The notes beneath the pieces were generated by a model. It saw only the letters and a program-made list of their open reading frames with translations, did no database searches and was not told where the DNA came from. Of a stretch of 64,000 nt of DNA, positions 12,701 to 27,700 are shown in pieces; position 1 is the first letter of the stretch; the number at the start of each line of letters is the position of its first letter. Origin of the DNA: Ctena decussata (Eukaryota > Mollusca > Bivalvia > Lucinida > Lucinidae). The stretch is taken from NCBI GenBank assembly GCA_963989385.1, contig OZ022501.1, forward strand, positions 93,666,979 to 93,730,978, in the 5' to 3' direction. Both the position numbers and the translations under genes were made by a program.

Positions 12701-15700
12701 AGGCAATTTTTTAATCTGCAGGCGTTGTCGTCTGGTTTTTGGTGCTAAAAGAGTTAAGGCAAAATTCCTGACAATTTTATGCAGGCACAATTGTATTTAC
12801 TGAGTTAGATTTTCATTTTTATACTGTTAGATTTTTTTCAACAGTACTGCAGAGCCAGTCAGGCCAACCTTAAAAATACCTTTGTTTCGCCTTCCTTGAC
12901 CCTGTCAAATAGAGAAGGGTGGGTCTATCAGTGGAATATTTTTTTCTTCTGTATTAGCAAGTTATAATTGCAAGCCACATTTATTTATTTATTTTATTTT
13001 TGGTACATGCTGTTGAATAGGATGTAAAATGGCAAGTCATCCATCCATCCATTATTTTTGGTGCATTGGTTATACCGTATTCAGCCCTTTTAACTAGTGC
13101 ACTGTATAACATCTAGCATTTTCAAAATGGCATTAACTATTTTCCCTAAAGGTCTTCCTAATAGGCCTACATTTCTAAGAATTATAAGGATATAGAAAGA
13201 AACAAAATTTAGTGTTTAAAACATAAGAGAAAAGCTGCTTGTAGTAATACAAGGATGGATTTTGCTACTGAAAGAAGCACTTACAAACAGTCAAAGGGAA
13301 AAACTTTGAAAATATGTGCTCATATAATTGTTTGCCTCAGAAATGCCCATGATGTACGTGTGCTTTTTGGGGCATGTGCGCTAATAAGGTTGAATACGGT
13401 AAGTTATAAAACAAATCTGTCATCTTAAGCATTTAAATACTAAGACTAGGTAAGTCAATGCTAGATTATAAAAAGACAGGTCACTCTGTCCATAATCTCT
13501 TATCTAATCTGCTGAATATCCTAACTGAATGGATTATGTGTAAAACCAAAGCAGGAGATAAAGAATTGTAGAATAAATCTGAGATAGTTTCTAGTGAATC
13601 CATGTAAAAACATATGTTGTAATTTAAAGGTAGGTTCCTGTACTTTGGAATGCATCATAATTTTGATGATTTTTTATCCAAGTTGTTGGAAAGCATTTAT
13701 AAAGAGGAAATGAATAAGTTTCACTAAAAAGTGTAAATAAAAAAGATCGTAGAAAAGTCGTTTTGCAAGGGATTTCCTAACTCTGCTTCGCACACCAGTT
13801 AGCGCTATTTTTAGTTCGCGCCAAAAATAGATAACATAGCAGACGTCATGCTGCATTGCATTTCGGGATAGTTTTAACCCATCGGCCATGCCAGGACCTC
13901 TGGAAGAGCTCACGGCAAGAGAAAATTAACCGTTGGCAAATGACATCAGAAACTGCGGACTTGTAGACATATATACATATTTATTTTTAGAACTGGAATT
14001 CCAACAAAAGAAAATAAACCAAAGGGAAAACGACTATTTTCTACAACATCTGACAATTTTCTCAGTAGCAACAGTTTCAGAAAAATAAGAGAATTCAATA
14101 CTACCCAGAAAAAGACAAAATTATTTTGTGAACATAATTGTTATCGCTAGTCCAGGAACCTACCTTTAACCTCAGTATATCATTGATGAGGCAGTTTTTC
14201 TAGGGGGTATAATCTAGTCTGGTAATTTTTTCTTCCAAACGCAACTGTCATACTTGGCTACTGCCGAGACTCTGCAATTTTTTGCTTCCTGTCGCCACTG
14301 CTATGTGTACCGGTAATACATGGCTTTCTGTCGAGACTGTCGGCCTGATTCTGCTTCCTGCCCAAACTCTCTGCAGGAAGCCATTTTTCGCACACGGAAG
14401 GAAGCAAGAGATCTGGTACCGTTGGGTCCTCTTACAACCAATAAGGCTGTAATTCAGGTCAAGTCCTTTATTCTATATTTAGGCTACATAAAGTTTTGAG
14501 TCAACGGGGAATTAACTCTGCTTGACCTGGAGACCACGATCACCATTAAAGGGTCCTGACTCATCAGCTCATTAACATAGCTAATGAGACGTGAGGTTCA
14601 AACTTAATGAACAAGTCTGAAGAGTTCTTTGAAGTTTCCAAATTTAATAAATGTTTCTTCTGAATAAGCATCCAAAGTTTAGTAAACAAATTACTACATA
14701 AAAGTTCTTAAATAATATTGTATGATGGTAGTAAATGAATCTCACATAACTCTCTAACTGATCTAGTCAATTGTTTATTAAGCTTAAAATGGTTCTTTCT
14801 GAATGTTTACAGTTTCTAGATTTCTTTGTTAAATATGTAAAAGTTACTTCTCTTGATTAGATCCTTAAGTTGTGATATTAGTCCTTTATCCTATGGAATA
14901 GTACAGTTCACAAGTCCTAGTTTAGTTTCCAGAATATAGTTCCAACATGAAAACACTGGTTCCAAAGTTCACATTAAACCATCCCGACATGCAAACTTAT
15001 CGAAACGGATGGCTGAGTCTGAGACCTGATGTTTGCAGTGACTAGACTATGCTAGACTGAGACTCGACTGATGAAATGAAGTTTTGGTCAACCTTAAATA
15101 TGATTTTGAATCCAAATGTGTCAAATCTCTTGAGGGAAGTCATCAGAGTCAAAATTCTTTGAGAAGAATAAGTTTGCAATGATAAGATGTATATCAGAAG
15201 TAAAAGTGCCAAGTTTCGCTATCTATCAAATCAATTTCTAAATTATGTCAGGAAGTAAAAGTGCCAAGTTTCACTATCTATCAAATCAATCTCTAAATTA
15301 TGACAATTAAGATGGCCAAATCACCCAAGTATAGAATTAGGTCCTTAGGTGTCACAGAGTTCTTCCTTTGGTCTACTGATACAAATCAATGTGCCTGAGC
15401 AAATAATGATTGCAATGATTATTTAGAAAAACTGACTTTGCAAGCAATAATTTAGAAAAGTTTCAAAAATATTATGGAAAAATATGTTATGCATTTTCAG
15501 TATTAGAGTAATTAAAGTAGTAATGAATAAACCTGAAATAAAGTACATATATGACATGTATGTGTTACAGCGTTTGATTGCATATAATGAATTTACATTA
15601 TTATTATTTTTATTATCTTTTTATTTTTATTTTTATTCTATTAAGTAAATGGGACAAAATGGTCACTTGGTGACAGATCACTGACAGTCTTGGTGAAAGC

Positions 15701-18700
15701 CAAATATGACAGACAATCTGGGCGGGAAGCGAAAAGTGACAGACTTAATTTATACCCAGTGATGTATATTTTCTGTGGAGAAATGAAAAGCTCAGCCAGA
15801 ATTAACCCTTAACCCATTCCATTCAGGATACCCCTTTAGGGTACATATCTGGGCAAACAGTTTGGATCCAGATCAGGCCCCACAAACATGCACGGGGCCT
15901 GATCTGAGATCCAAACTGTTTGCTGCCTATAGACATCATTTCTGCAAGAGTTAGTTAGACCAATATTGTCAAAATGATGCAGACGACAATTTCAGCAGAC
16001 GACAAAAATACCCAGAATGCAATTGGTTAAAATGCCAATAGCACACAGCAAAAACCATGTACAGCCAAATGAGGCCTGATGTTATGAACAGCCTCATCTG
16101 AAACTGCTCAGTTTTGTCTGCAAATTCATATGTTTTCATTTCATCAGATAACCCCAATATCTACAGCTCTGTAAATCCAGTGGATTAACTTTCTTGCACC
16201 ACATTAGTTAAGAGAACCATTTTAAGCTTCTTTCTACTGTATTAATCCTAATAAATACCCCAGCTCTAATAAATGCCCCCTGCCTCATTTCCAAAAATAA
16301 TGTCACATTGACTTACAATGCCAGCCTCTGTGTTTCCTATTAGTTTTAAAATTTTTAAGGAAACAACTTTTATGAATTCCTGTTTGCTTCTCAGATCTGG
16401 AGGACATTTAATAGCTCTTCAAATGGTGTCCACTCTTCAGTATTTAAAAGAAAGGAAGTGGCTATTGACAACCGGTTGTCACTAGCCTCACAGGCTACTG
16501 ACAACCGGTTGTCAGTAGCCTGTGAGGCTAGTGACAACCAGTTGCTATAAATCCTATTATTTTCAAATAAAACTCAAGATATTTTAAGCATATTAGTTTC
16601 ATGGTATTACTATTATATTTGTTGATATTTGTTTTCACTCTTGTCAAGTTTTAAGTTGATTGTAGAAAGCAAGAACCTATTAAACAAATCAGATGTAATT
16701 TTTTTTTTTATCTACATTATTATTGTCTAGAAGTCATTGAGTTATTCATAGAAATAGTTTAAAGAATTTATGCATCACATGCATACAAATTTTACATTTA
16801 TCTTGATGGAAAAAATATTTTTCCAGTAATCATTACATGCTCTTCCCTATATACATGTAGCTATATTCCTGTTGTTCAATCAAGCAAATTTGTTTATTTA
16901 CTGATTCTATCCACTAGGAAAAATAAACTTCAAATTCATAATATGAATACAAGAATAACTACTATTTAATCATGGAGGCAATTGTGCAAACAGAATTAGC
17001 ACATAAACTTCAGAGAAAATTGCAAGCAGTATTTTGAGTTAGTTCCCTTACAAAGTATGATTTGAGTTACTTCCCTTGGAAAATCTATTTTTAGAAGATA
17101 TCTCTTCTCCATATGTTTGCTTTTATCTGCAGATATTTTGCTGTTGTGATTCATATATAGCTTGATTTAAAGCATAATCCTATTGAGAATTATTTGTGAT
17201 GTTTTTACAGTGAACCAATGCTTCCTGTCCTTTAAAATGCGCATTTAATATATTAGCCGGTTGTCAGTAGCCTAACAGGCTAGTGACAACCGGTTGTCTC
17301 TAGCCTGTGAGGCTGCTGACAACCGGTTGTCACTAGCCGTCGCCTAAAAGAAATTGTTCCTACAGGAGCAAATTTTTTTTTAAGAGTCTCTAGTCTTTTG
17401 TCCTGAGTTGTGTCTGGGATGTGGCTCTGTTCTGATTGCAGTTGTATCTATTTTCTGTTACTTCTGGGTACCTTAAAATTCCTAAAAATTGGGACACCTA
17501 AACTAATTACCATAATTATTCTAAAAATGGAACAGTTTGACTTTACTATGCAGTAATCTCTGCAGAAATCCCTGCAAAAGATGTAGATGGACTGGCAAAC
17601 AGTGCGGACTCTGATCAGACTGCTCCTACACTGTTCTTAGAACTAACTGTCCCAATAACTTAAAAAATTACGGCACTGGCTGAAAAAAAAATGTCCAACC
17701 ACAGTGTGAGCTTTTGAGGTGATGGTTCCTGTCTGGTGTGGTAACACTATCCACCCGTCCTTATTGTCCTCAGCTGACAGACTAAAGACCCTCCAACTGG
17801 GTCAAACAATGTCTCAATGGCAAGGTTGTTATCTGGGATTAGCCAAACTTAACCTGAGGGCTTTTTAATAGCCACAAACAACTTGTCACCTGATTAAATA
17901 GACCATACCTGACTGGGACAACTTGTTAAAGTATTGAGTGAGCTGCAGATAGGTCAAAACATTGGGGTGTAATACCCCAATATTTCCACCTATCTGCAGC
18001 CTGCCACAAGTTAGTGCCTCCAGGAGTGAGTGTCATACACATGGCCACAGACATTTCGGCCCATGGGTTGTTGGCCTAGAACAGATGTGCTGACAGACAC
18101 TTCAGTGTTTAAAATTCTGAAATAAAATGCTACTACCAATAATGGGGGTAGCAGATCCGCCTTCCTTTCCTCCAGCCTTTCGTATGAGTCGGACCAAGGT
18201 CCGGTCTCTGCATGACTTCTGTGTTATGAATTCACTCACTCAAAATTTTACACATTTTGGCCCCATAAATAGCAACCTATAATTATTGACAATAGTTCAC
18301 AGCTGTTTGAACCAAAATTCTAGTGAAATTTCACTTGAATTTCAGAGAAATAATATTGATAAAATTGGTCATAATACCACCAGAATTGGTCATAATACCC
18401 CCAGAATATTCTGAAATTTCAGTGATATTTTCCAAAATTTCACTGAAATTATGGGCAAATTATGGTGGTATGACGACCAGTTTTATCTCTGTTACTTCTA
18501 CAAAATTTCACAAGAATTTCAGTGAAATAATGGTAAAATTGCACTGAAATTTCATCAAAATGTGATCATAATGTCATCAAAATTTAAAAAAAATATCAGA
18601 ACAAAGTACTAGAATGAAACAGTAGATTTGATTATGCTTCTTTTTGAAAGGTCATACAATATATGGACACAGGCTATGTGAATGTCACAGGACTGTTTTT

Positions 18701-21700
18701 GTTTTTTGTTAGAAATTAGGTAAATTATAGCAATTTGTTATAGTGCCTACCAAAACTGTTGATTTGTGTACAACCATGGCTGTTAGAGATGGACTGCTAG
18801 AAAATATCCTTTGAAGCACTTGGTGGCTGTGTTACGCAGTGACCACAATGAAAATAGTTGAATTTGCTAACACTAACAGTGTAGTTCTGTATGAGGTGAC
18901 TCCTAAAGAGCCACCTTATCTGGATCTGCAATGTTTGCCCTCCAGTCTTTTCAATATGGCAATATGGCATAGCTTGGACTGGAGTTAGAGCAAACATTTT
19001 TCGAGGCACAGCCTCGTATAATTTCGATATTGTTCTACGTTTCACAAGGTTTCATTGGTCAAATAACGTGTGTGTCAAAATTTAGCCAATAATATCAAAG
19101 GTCAATGAATATTTAATCTTCGTTTTTTCTCGTCGTACTTTACTGTGAATACTAGCACTCTGTCTTATATAAATTCAAAGTGTTTCTCTTGTTTGTAATT
19201 TTACAACAGAAATGTTATCGAAAACAGACACAGATATTCAAAACTTTCTTTTTTTCGTCATATATCTACTTTCGATTTCTACTTTTGGTTTAATACACAC
19301 AAACTAACAAACAGTGCAACATTTTGATCACTATTGTGAAATCAGGTCAATTTCAAGATTGACCGCAGAACATTTTTCAGGATTTTTCTTGTTTTAAATT
19401 TTGCAGACGTCAGTTTTAAGCTAGAGTACTGATGGTAAATTTCAGAAGCACAAGAGCAGTAATTAAAATAACATGTATCGTTGACTATCTCCCCTGCTAT
19501 TTCCAGTAGTATTGTTTATTGTTTGATAAAACTCTTGAGTTGTCAGTAATGTTGATGACACTTGACATTACAGATCACTTTTTCATATGTAGCCCTTATC
19601 AAAATTCGCAACATCATTACAGGAAGGTGCCTTAAGCTAGCAGGCTGACCATTGACCACACTGCAATGTTGACTCTGCTGCTGAGTTTGAACACATATGT
19701 AACATAGCAATCTGTCAGGGTTAAGCAAAAATCTGTTTTAACAATGATAAATAGTTGAAAAATTTCCAACACTGATTAGATCTATTATAAAATGCCAAGG
19801 CAAAGAGTGTAAGCCTGGATTAGACTGCTCCTGAAGCAGTCTGATCTGGGTCTACACTCTCTGCTATTCCACCAACTTTTCTGGATTTTTTTTTTTATGA
19901 GGGAATTGTTAAGAAGTTATTTTAGAATATATACCATACTCCAGAGCTCCAGATAAGAGGGGGTATTGAGGATAATTCAAAGATAATTTTTTCATATTTC
20001 TTCTTAAAAACATATGTTGTGACCCCTCATTAGAAGCGTCTCGAAGAGACGGTTCTAATGATGGGTCACAAAATATGTTTTTAAGAAGAAATATGGATAA
20101 TTATCCCTGAATTATCTCTGTTACCCCTTCTTATCTGGAGCACTGATACTCAAAATATTGGGACACCTAATTGTCCCAGAGGTTGATTTTACCACTTGGT
20201 GATAAGACAAAATGTCATTACAAGCAATGTAGACCTTGATCAGACTGCTGTTGTTGTTGTCAGTCTGATCAGGGTATGCCTAGGCATTTGTTTCTCAATA
20301 TTTAGGGGTGATTGCAGTATTGCTTGGCACACAGCCCACTTTGTGGTTTATGATTATTTTGTGAATGAAGAGTTTGTGTAGTGAAGAAGAGTACTTGTAG
20401 AAAGTGGGTGTCTGGGCCAAATGTCTGGTATGCAACAGAGCTTTAGATATAAGTAGGCAAAAAACTGTGAGCTTATGATTGCTCTATTTTATCTTCAGGC
20501 TAAAAGGAGAAAGTACATATATGTTCTATCTGATAGTACACTTTTACCAATAGGTTCCTGTTCCATGAGGAGGGGGGCAGGGGTAGGGGGTCCCTACAAT
20601 TGACCCCAAGTATGTAAATCAGTCATAATGTTCTGTCATAAGATGTGTTGTTTTTTTCTCTTTGAAAAAGATCTAAAAAAAATCTAGATCTGTATTATAA
20701 GACAGACCTAGGGTTTTGGGTTTGTTTTGGAAGCAAAATGTGCCTGTCATTTCTTCACATTTCTATTGTTTTCTTTTTCTTCAGGAATTCCACATTGCAT
20801 ATGTCTACATCAACATGGCAAACTCACCCCGCCCAGGGGTCTGGGCCTTGGAGAAGTCCATTGACTATGGGGAGACCTGGGAACCATGGCAATACTTTGC
20901 TGACACACCCAGTGACTGTGAAATCTTCTTCGATACACCAGTTAGCAGGGAGATAACTGCCGATGATCAGGTTATCTGTACAACAGACTTTTCAAAGATT
21001 GTCCCCCTTGAAAATGGAGAGGTTTGTAAAATTTTGTTTCAAAATTAATTAAATGTTGATTTCCTCAAAATTTGAATAGGCGTTTTTAAAAGTGTTCTTT
21101 TCCAAGAACTGGAATGATTCTAATGATGTATCAGAGGCTTTTTGTTTGTTGCTGTGTGGTCACCGTAAAAAGTCTCCCTGCCCTTCATCATAGTGTAGAT
21201 TTTATTTTCTAGTCCTTTGAAATATTTGAGGGTCACTGATGAGGCCTAATTGGCCGAAACTAGCTAGTCTGGCCCAGAAAACTTGTACACTCGACAGTTT
21301 TCAGTTCTGTGGTGTGATCCTTGCTTCCAAAGGATAACCCTTTTATAGAACATATTAAGGTAATTGAGTCACAAACTTTGAAAGTGTATATTTCTGCCGA
21401 TTACATGCTTGTTTGAATTAAACAGAACTTCCAACTGGCCATGAAAACTTTCATGAACACATAATAGATACTTCAATTGTGAATATGGAAACAATTCCAT
21501 TTAATTTGTCAGGCAGTTGCTATAAGATCTTAAATCTGATTGTTGTCAAAAAGGCCCTTTTCAATGACAACAATCAGTAGATCCTGATCTAAATGGGAGT
21601 CTTGACTGAGGAGTGCACTTTTGCACTAGAATTTATGTTTTCCTGTTGATGATAAATAATTTTGAGCCACGACACGATAATACCAACAAAGTGGCATATG

Positions 21701-24700
21701 CGCCCAGCAAAGACTCAGATCAGCCTAGGCATCCGCCCAGTCTGATCAGAATCTTTGCTTTGCACTTAAAGGATAGCTAAGAGCCTAAGCTAGCGCCTTG
21801 CAGACAGCAAAGACTCTGATCAGACTGGGCAGATGCCCAGGCTGATCTGAGTCTGCTCTGGGCGCACAACCACTTTGTTGGTTTTGTTGTGTTGCAGCTC
21901 AATTGTCATGGCCATGTCAGAATGCTGTTCACATTTCAAATGCTTTGTATTATAGATTTGGGTGTCCCTGACCAATGACAGACCTAGTGCTGTGAACTTC
22001 TCCTACGCTGATACATTGAAGACTTTCATGAAGGCCACAGCAGTACGTCTGCGTCTGCTGCGGACGAAAACATTGCTGGGACATCTGATGGCCAAAGCTA
22101 GACAGGATCCTACTGTAACAAGAAGGGTAAGAACACTAAAACATTAAAGCGCCAAAAAAGAAAATAGTTTAATTTGCAAATAGTGTAGATCCAGACGAGG
22201 GAGCAAATATTTCCTTAAAGTGATCTGTATCAACGCATCTTGATGCATGTTAGCTTAGAGGTCCACATCAAACATTTTAAGGAGGTGTTTGATAATTTCT
22301 CACCTTATGAAGAGGCATTTCCTTATGTATGGACATATACATGTGCATGTAGGCACCGCATTGCCTCCTTTTCTGGTGTTTTAATTCTGTCTGTTATTTT
22401 TTACCAATTGAAAAACTTTCAGAGTTTCTTCAAAATGGCTGTCGAATGATAAGGTGCAACATTCGTGCAATGACTTGTGCAAATAAACAGTTAAAACTGT
22501 CATTTGCTACCAAATTTTGACGCCACATTTTGACATTGTTACCGTATTATTAGTATTATTACAGTCATTCTTTTGAATTCAGTAAGTACTGTAAAAGGAA
22601 CAAGAAATATATCCTACAGAAATCTTGTCACAGTATCACTATAGCCACTACCTAGCGGGCAAATGACGTCGAAATGATGTACTGATGTCGATGGGACGTC
22701 ATTACGTAGCATCGACGTCCATACAATGTCATTTCAACGTCATGTGCCTGCTGGGTAAGTACTGAATTTTGTCACAACAGTCACACACATGCAGTTTCAT
22801 CTAGGAGCCGCCACATGACAAAACCAACAAAGTGGTATGTGCGCTCAGCGAAGACTTATTGCAGCCTGGACATCTGCCTAGTCTGACCAGAGTCTTTGCT
22901 ATCAGTATCAGGATGGAGGTAGCTTAGACCCTTACCTACCTTTTTAGCACACAGCAAAGACTCTGGTCAGAGTGGGCAAATACCCACACTGGTCTGAGTG
23001 CTGTGCGCTCATGCCATTTTGTTGTTGGTTTTGTCATGTCACGGCTCATAGTATTTTATCTTGTTGTATTTGCCACTACTGAGTACTGACTTTTGTTACA
23101 GTATTACTACAGTATCAAGGACATCAGTGTTGGGGGCCAATGTGACTGCAATGGTCATGCCGAATCATGTAACTACCTCGACCCAACGCGACCAAACAGA
23201 CTAGTGTGTGACTGTCGGCACAATACTGTTGGAGACCAGTGCGAGTTTTGTGATGCGGACAGAGGTTTTGTACAGAAGAAATGGCAGCCAGCAAGAGCTG
23301 ATAGATATTTTGAATGTGAACGTAAGTTAACTTTTTGAATGTGAAGGTAAGTTAACTTACTGTAATACCTTCATCTTGAAAGTTGGGCTTAAACAGAGAC
23401 ACTATTTTCTAGGGATGTAACGATAGTCCAAAAATGACTATTGCGATAGTATTGACATTGCAAGAAGTACCATTGCGATACTATTACTATTGTGGACTAC
23501 TATTGCAATACTATTGCGATACTATTGTTTGAAAAATATATTCTTGTTTTAAGGAGGAAATAATGAATATGGTATCATTCCCATTTTGTTTTCTGTATGT
23601 ATAAAATGTGTACAACAGAGGTTAACATCTGCAAAGTTTAATCTATCATTGTGTTTCATAAATACAGTTTCTAGTTATTTTTCAAATGTGCACTGGTTTG
23701 GCATATTTATGCATAAAGCCCTACATTTCAGACCTTTCATTTCAATCATTTGTAGTTTCATCTGATTGGCCAAAGAGATCAAATGTGTTCTAATGGCCAA
23801 CTGAATTCTCCAGGACCATGAACCATTATCTGTCTATAGGAGATTTTGCCTTCCCTGAATGGTTTGTGCATCTGGAGATGTTGAACAATCAGCTGACAGA
23901 AGCTAAAACATTTTTATTAATAATATTTTTTCATAAATATTACTTGCCACTTGTATATATTATATGTCACCTGTGTGCGATCAGACATGTTTACCTACAT
24001 GAATAAAGTTTTGTTCTGTTCTGTTTATATGTACAAACCATAAATCCTGAGGATTCTGAAAACTGAGGATTTAACAAGTTTCTGCGGTTGCTTATTAACG
24101 GTAAACTCCCGTCCATTACCGCTGGGAGAAATGAGCCGCATTGTTAATGGAGCGCGTGAGGGCTTTAATTTACTGAATATATTTAGTTCTCGCTAGGTTC
24201 AGAGCTCATGATTAGATGTGAACAGGAAAGACCGGTTCGTGCAGGCTGATTTGATTTATCGGTGTATGCAACCAGGTACCTCTTAATACCCGCCTCATGG
24301 ATACACTGCACGTGACAATTATAGTCAATTTATAGCGGCTCTTTTGATCTCTACAATGTCTGACCCATAAACGAGCATGTTATTGCACATCAACGCTGCC
24401 GTTAGTATTGTGCTCAATAATTGCGTAGACCTGATCAGAATGCATTATTTTCGCACTGTTGAAATTAAGTAAGATAGAAAAAAATGATTCCGATCAGCCA
24501 TCAGCGGAAAACGGCTGTCAAGTCTCAGTAGTCTGATGGAGCAAGAGGCTAAGTGTACATGCGACTAGCTTTAGTGTACAGCGCAGCCTTATCGGGGAAC
24601 GCACATTGCGTATATTCGAAAAGCGTTGAACATGATACCGGAAAACGTCTGCGCAGTGTGAACGCGGAAAAAAGTATATACAAATAGCATATAGACGCGA

Positions 24701-27700
24701 CTGGCCGGTTGATTACGCCATGCGCAGATCGTCTGCTTGATAACCACGTGGTAATATGTGAGCATCGTAAATCTTGAAACGGGAAAATATGTACGCTGTC
24801 TCATCAAAAAAAAATGGGTTTCAGAAAGATAACCGTACATTCGCGGGCCAGCAGACACAATTTTCGATTATCTTGTGTGTTACGATTGAGACATTCGCAG
24901 CTGGACCGAGTGGTGCACATATTGCGAATTCGAATACTATGGGACGGACAGACAGACTCAAGACCTAGAGTGTGCAACCACAAATTCGTTAAGCCGAGCC
25001 TCCTGGGGAACATCGTTAGAGGATTTGACAAAAAAAGTAGGGGCGAGTCAGAAATAATATCTGCGCAGCCTGATCAGAAAATACGTAGAAAATGACTATC
25101 TTCTTATTATTATATAATTCGTCTGTCCAGTGGTATTCGGCGGAATAGCTTCATGCGAAAATACTGTACCAAAACCGGACTGCACAGCTAAACAAATTAA
25201 ATTTCATATTTCAATTATTCGTATATACATGTGTGTGCGTACGCTGATTAGGCGCCGCGGACACGCAGGCTGAGCCGAGTCTACCTTACAGACCGTAAGG
25301 TAAAATAAACACATGTTCCGAAATTCCGAAATTGCATCAAGAAACCTTTCAAGAAACCTTTCGGCACGTGCCGTTAGCGGCTAAATCTTTGACATCAAAA
25401 GCTGATCGAAATGCTTTGATCTTTGTGACCTGTTTCGGCACTGAACTATTATCAGTTGCGGCTGAGCGAATTCATTTTTCTGGAATTGGAAAGAACTCCT
25501 ATGCCTAAAATGACGCTTCCATTTTTTTATACCCCGCCACACGTTAGTGGTGGGGTATTATGTTTTCACGTTGGCCGTCCGTGTGTCCGTCCGTCCGTCC
25601 GTCCGTAGTATGTACGTCTGTCCGTCCGTCCGTCCGCACTTCGTTTCCGTTCGATAACTTAAGTATTTATCAACGGATTTCCTTCAAATTTTGCATATGC
25701 ATTTGTACCAAGAATGTCTCGCTTGGGATTGTTAATGGGCAAATTTCGATAATTTCTGACAGAGTTATGGCACTTGTCAATGTACAAAAAATGGTTTCTG
25801 GCCTCTAGTTCCTTTTCTACTTGGAGTATCATGATGAAACTTCACAAATATGATCAAAGTAACAAAAGCTTTATTTGAGCACAGAAATTTTATCATTGGG
25901 GATTATCTGCCCCTGCCCTGGGGCTATATACATGTATAAAATCATGAAAAATTCCATATAAAATCAGAGTTTGAAGCAATTTTTCTGAAACTTACAGCAA
26001 ATGATCAGGAGTGATGAAAGCCTCCATGATGCTCAAATTTACCCCATCAGAGTCATGTCCTCCTGCCCCTGGGCTGTATACATGCATAAAATGATGATAA
26101 TATCTATATAAATAATAAAACCTTTCAGTTTTAAAGTTATAGACTGGCTACATTTTTATACCCCACCACTTTATACCCCGCCACACGTTAGTGGTGGGGT
26201 ATTATGTTTTCACGTTGGCCGTCCGTGTGTCCGTCCGTCCGTAGTATGTACGTCCGTCCGTCCGTCCGTCCGTCCGTCCGCACTTCGTTTCCGTTCGATA
26301 GCTTAAGTATTTATCAACGGATTTCCTTCAAATTTTGCATATGCATTTGTACCAAGAATGTCTCGCTTGGGATTGTTAATGGGCAAATTTCGATAATTTC
26401 TGACAGAGTTATGGCACTTGTCAATGTACAAAAAATGGTTTCTGGCCTCTAGTTCCTTTTCTACTTGGAGTATCATGATGAAACTTCACAAATATGATCA
26501 AAGTAACAAAAGCTTTATTTGAGCACAGAAATTTTATCATTGGGGATTATCTGCCCCTGCCCTGGGGCTATATACATGTATAAAATCATGAAAAATTCCA
26601 TATAAAATCAGAGTTTGAAGCAATTTTTCTGAAACTTACAGCAAATGATCAGGAGTGATGAAAGCCTCCATGATGCTCAAATTTACCCCATCAGAGTCAT
26701 GTCCTCCTGCCCCTGGGCTGTATACATGCATAAAATGATGATAATATCTATATAAATTCATGTTTAACAGTTTTTTCAGAAACTTACATCTGATGATAGA
26801 AGCAATGAAAGCTTCTTGTTGTGATTTGACCCTTTAGGGGTTATCTGCCCCATGACCACATGTTTAAAATCACGGAAATTGTATTTGACTAGAGTGGTCA
26901 GTGATTTATCGGAAGCTTATTGTAAGTGATCAGAGTAATGAAGTGTCCTGTCATGACAAAGAATTTTATCCATGTTCAATGGTTGCCAGGCCTAGTAGCG
27001 CAATCGGTAGGGCACCTGACTCGTAAGTCAGAGGTCCTGGGTTCGAATCCCGGTCTGGCCATATACTTTCGTTTCTCCTTCCGCTGATTCAAGAAGGGCA
27101 GTTGTCAGTTACTGGCGAAAGTATGTGCACTTAGTACTGGTTAACCGCTTAGGAGGTCTAAGCCTGCCCAGGAATAGTGTGGTCAGGTTAACTGACCGTC
27201 CCGACATGACCTTAGTTGTTTACCGTGGACGTTAAGCATCAAATCAACCAACCAACCATGTTCAATGGGGTTAGGCTGCCCCTGTCCTTGGGTTTTACTG
27301 AGAAAAAAATAATTCTGGAAAAATCGGTGTGTATAAAAGGTTTTCAGTGGCGGGGTATGACGCAGTCGTTTGCGATGCTTTTATTTTCATGATACGTCCG
27401 TTCCTTTTTCGGTGGGAGTAACGTTGTTCTTGAGGAATTAATTTGGGACTGCAGGCGTTTTACCCATTTTCTTTGCATCAAAATCGCAAAAATGCCCCTT
27501 ATCTGGAGCTCTGTATATCAGATTAATTAGGGACCGACCATTTGATATTCTGGGGGGGGCCTGGTATATTTATCAAAAAAATTCCCTGTCTTTGGATATG
27601 CAAGAAAAAAATAACCTGGCTCATAAGGGGGTTCAAAAAAATAATCTGGCTTCAAAAGTAAGAGAAAAAAATAACCTGTCTCCACCCAAAATTTCAAAAA

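Noticed and set aside
16460..17338. LTR retrotransposon suggested by similar ends
   Set aside because: The ends are palindromic clusters rather than direct repeats, and no primer-binding site, polypurine tract or gag/pol coding is present.
23818..24006. Possible transposase of the 6.65-kb hAT element
   Set aside because: Only 62 codons, hydrophobic and AT-driven, without DDE, RW or hATC-like motifs.
26991..27062. A tRNA-Thr gene
   Set aside because: The anticodon arm has a six-base loop, and the sequence continues into a SINE body with tail and 13-bp target duplications. Treated as a SINE head.
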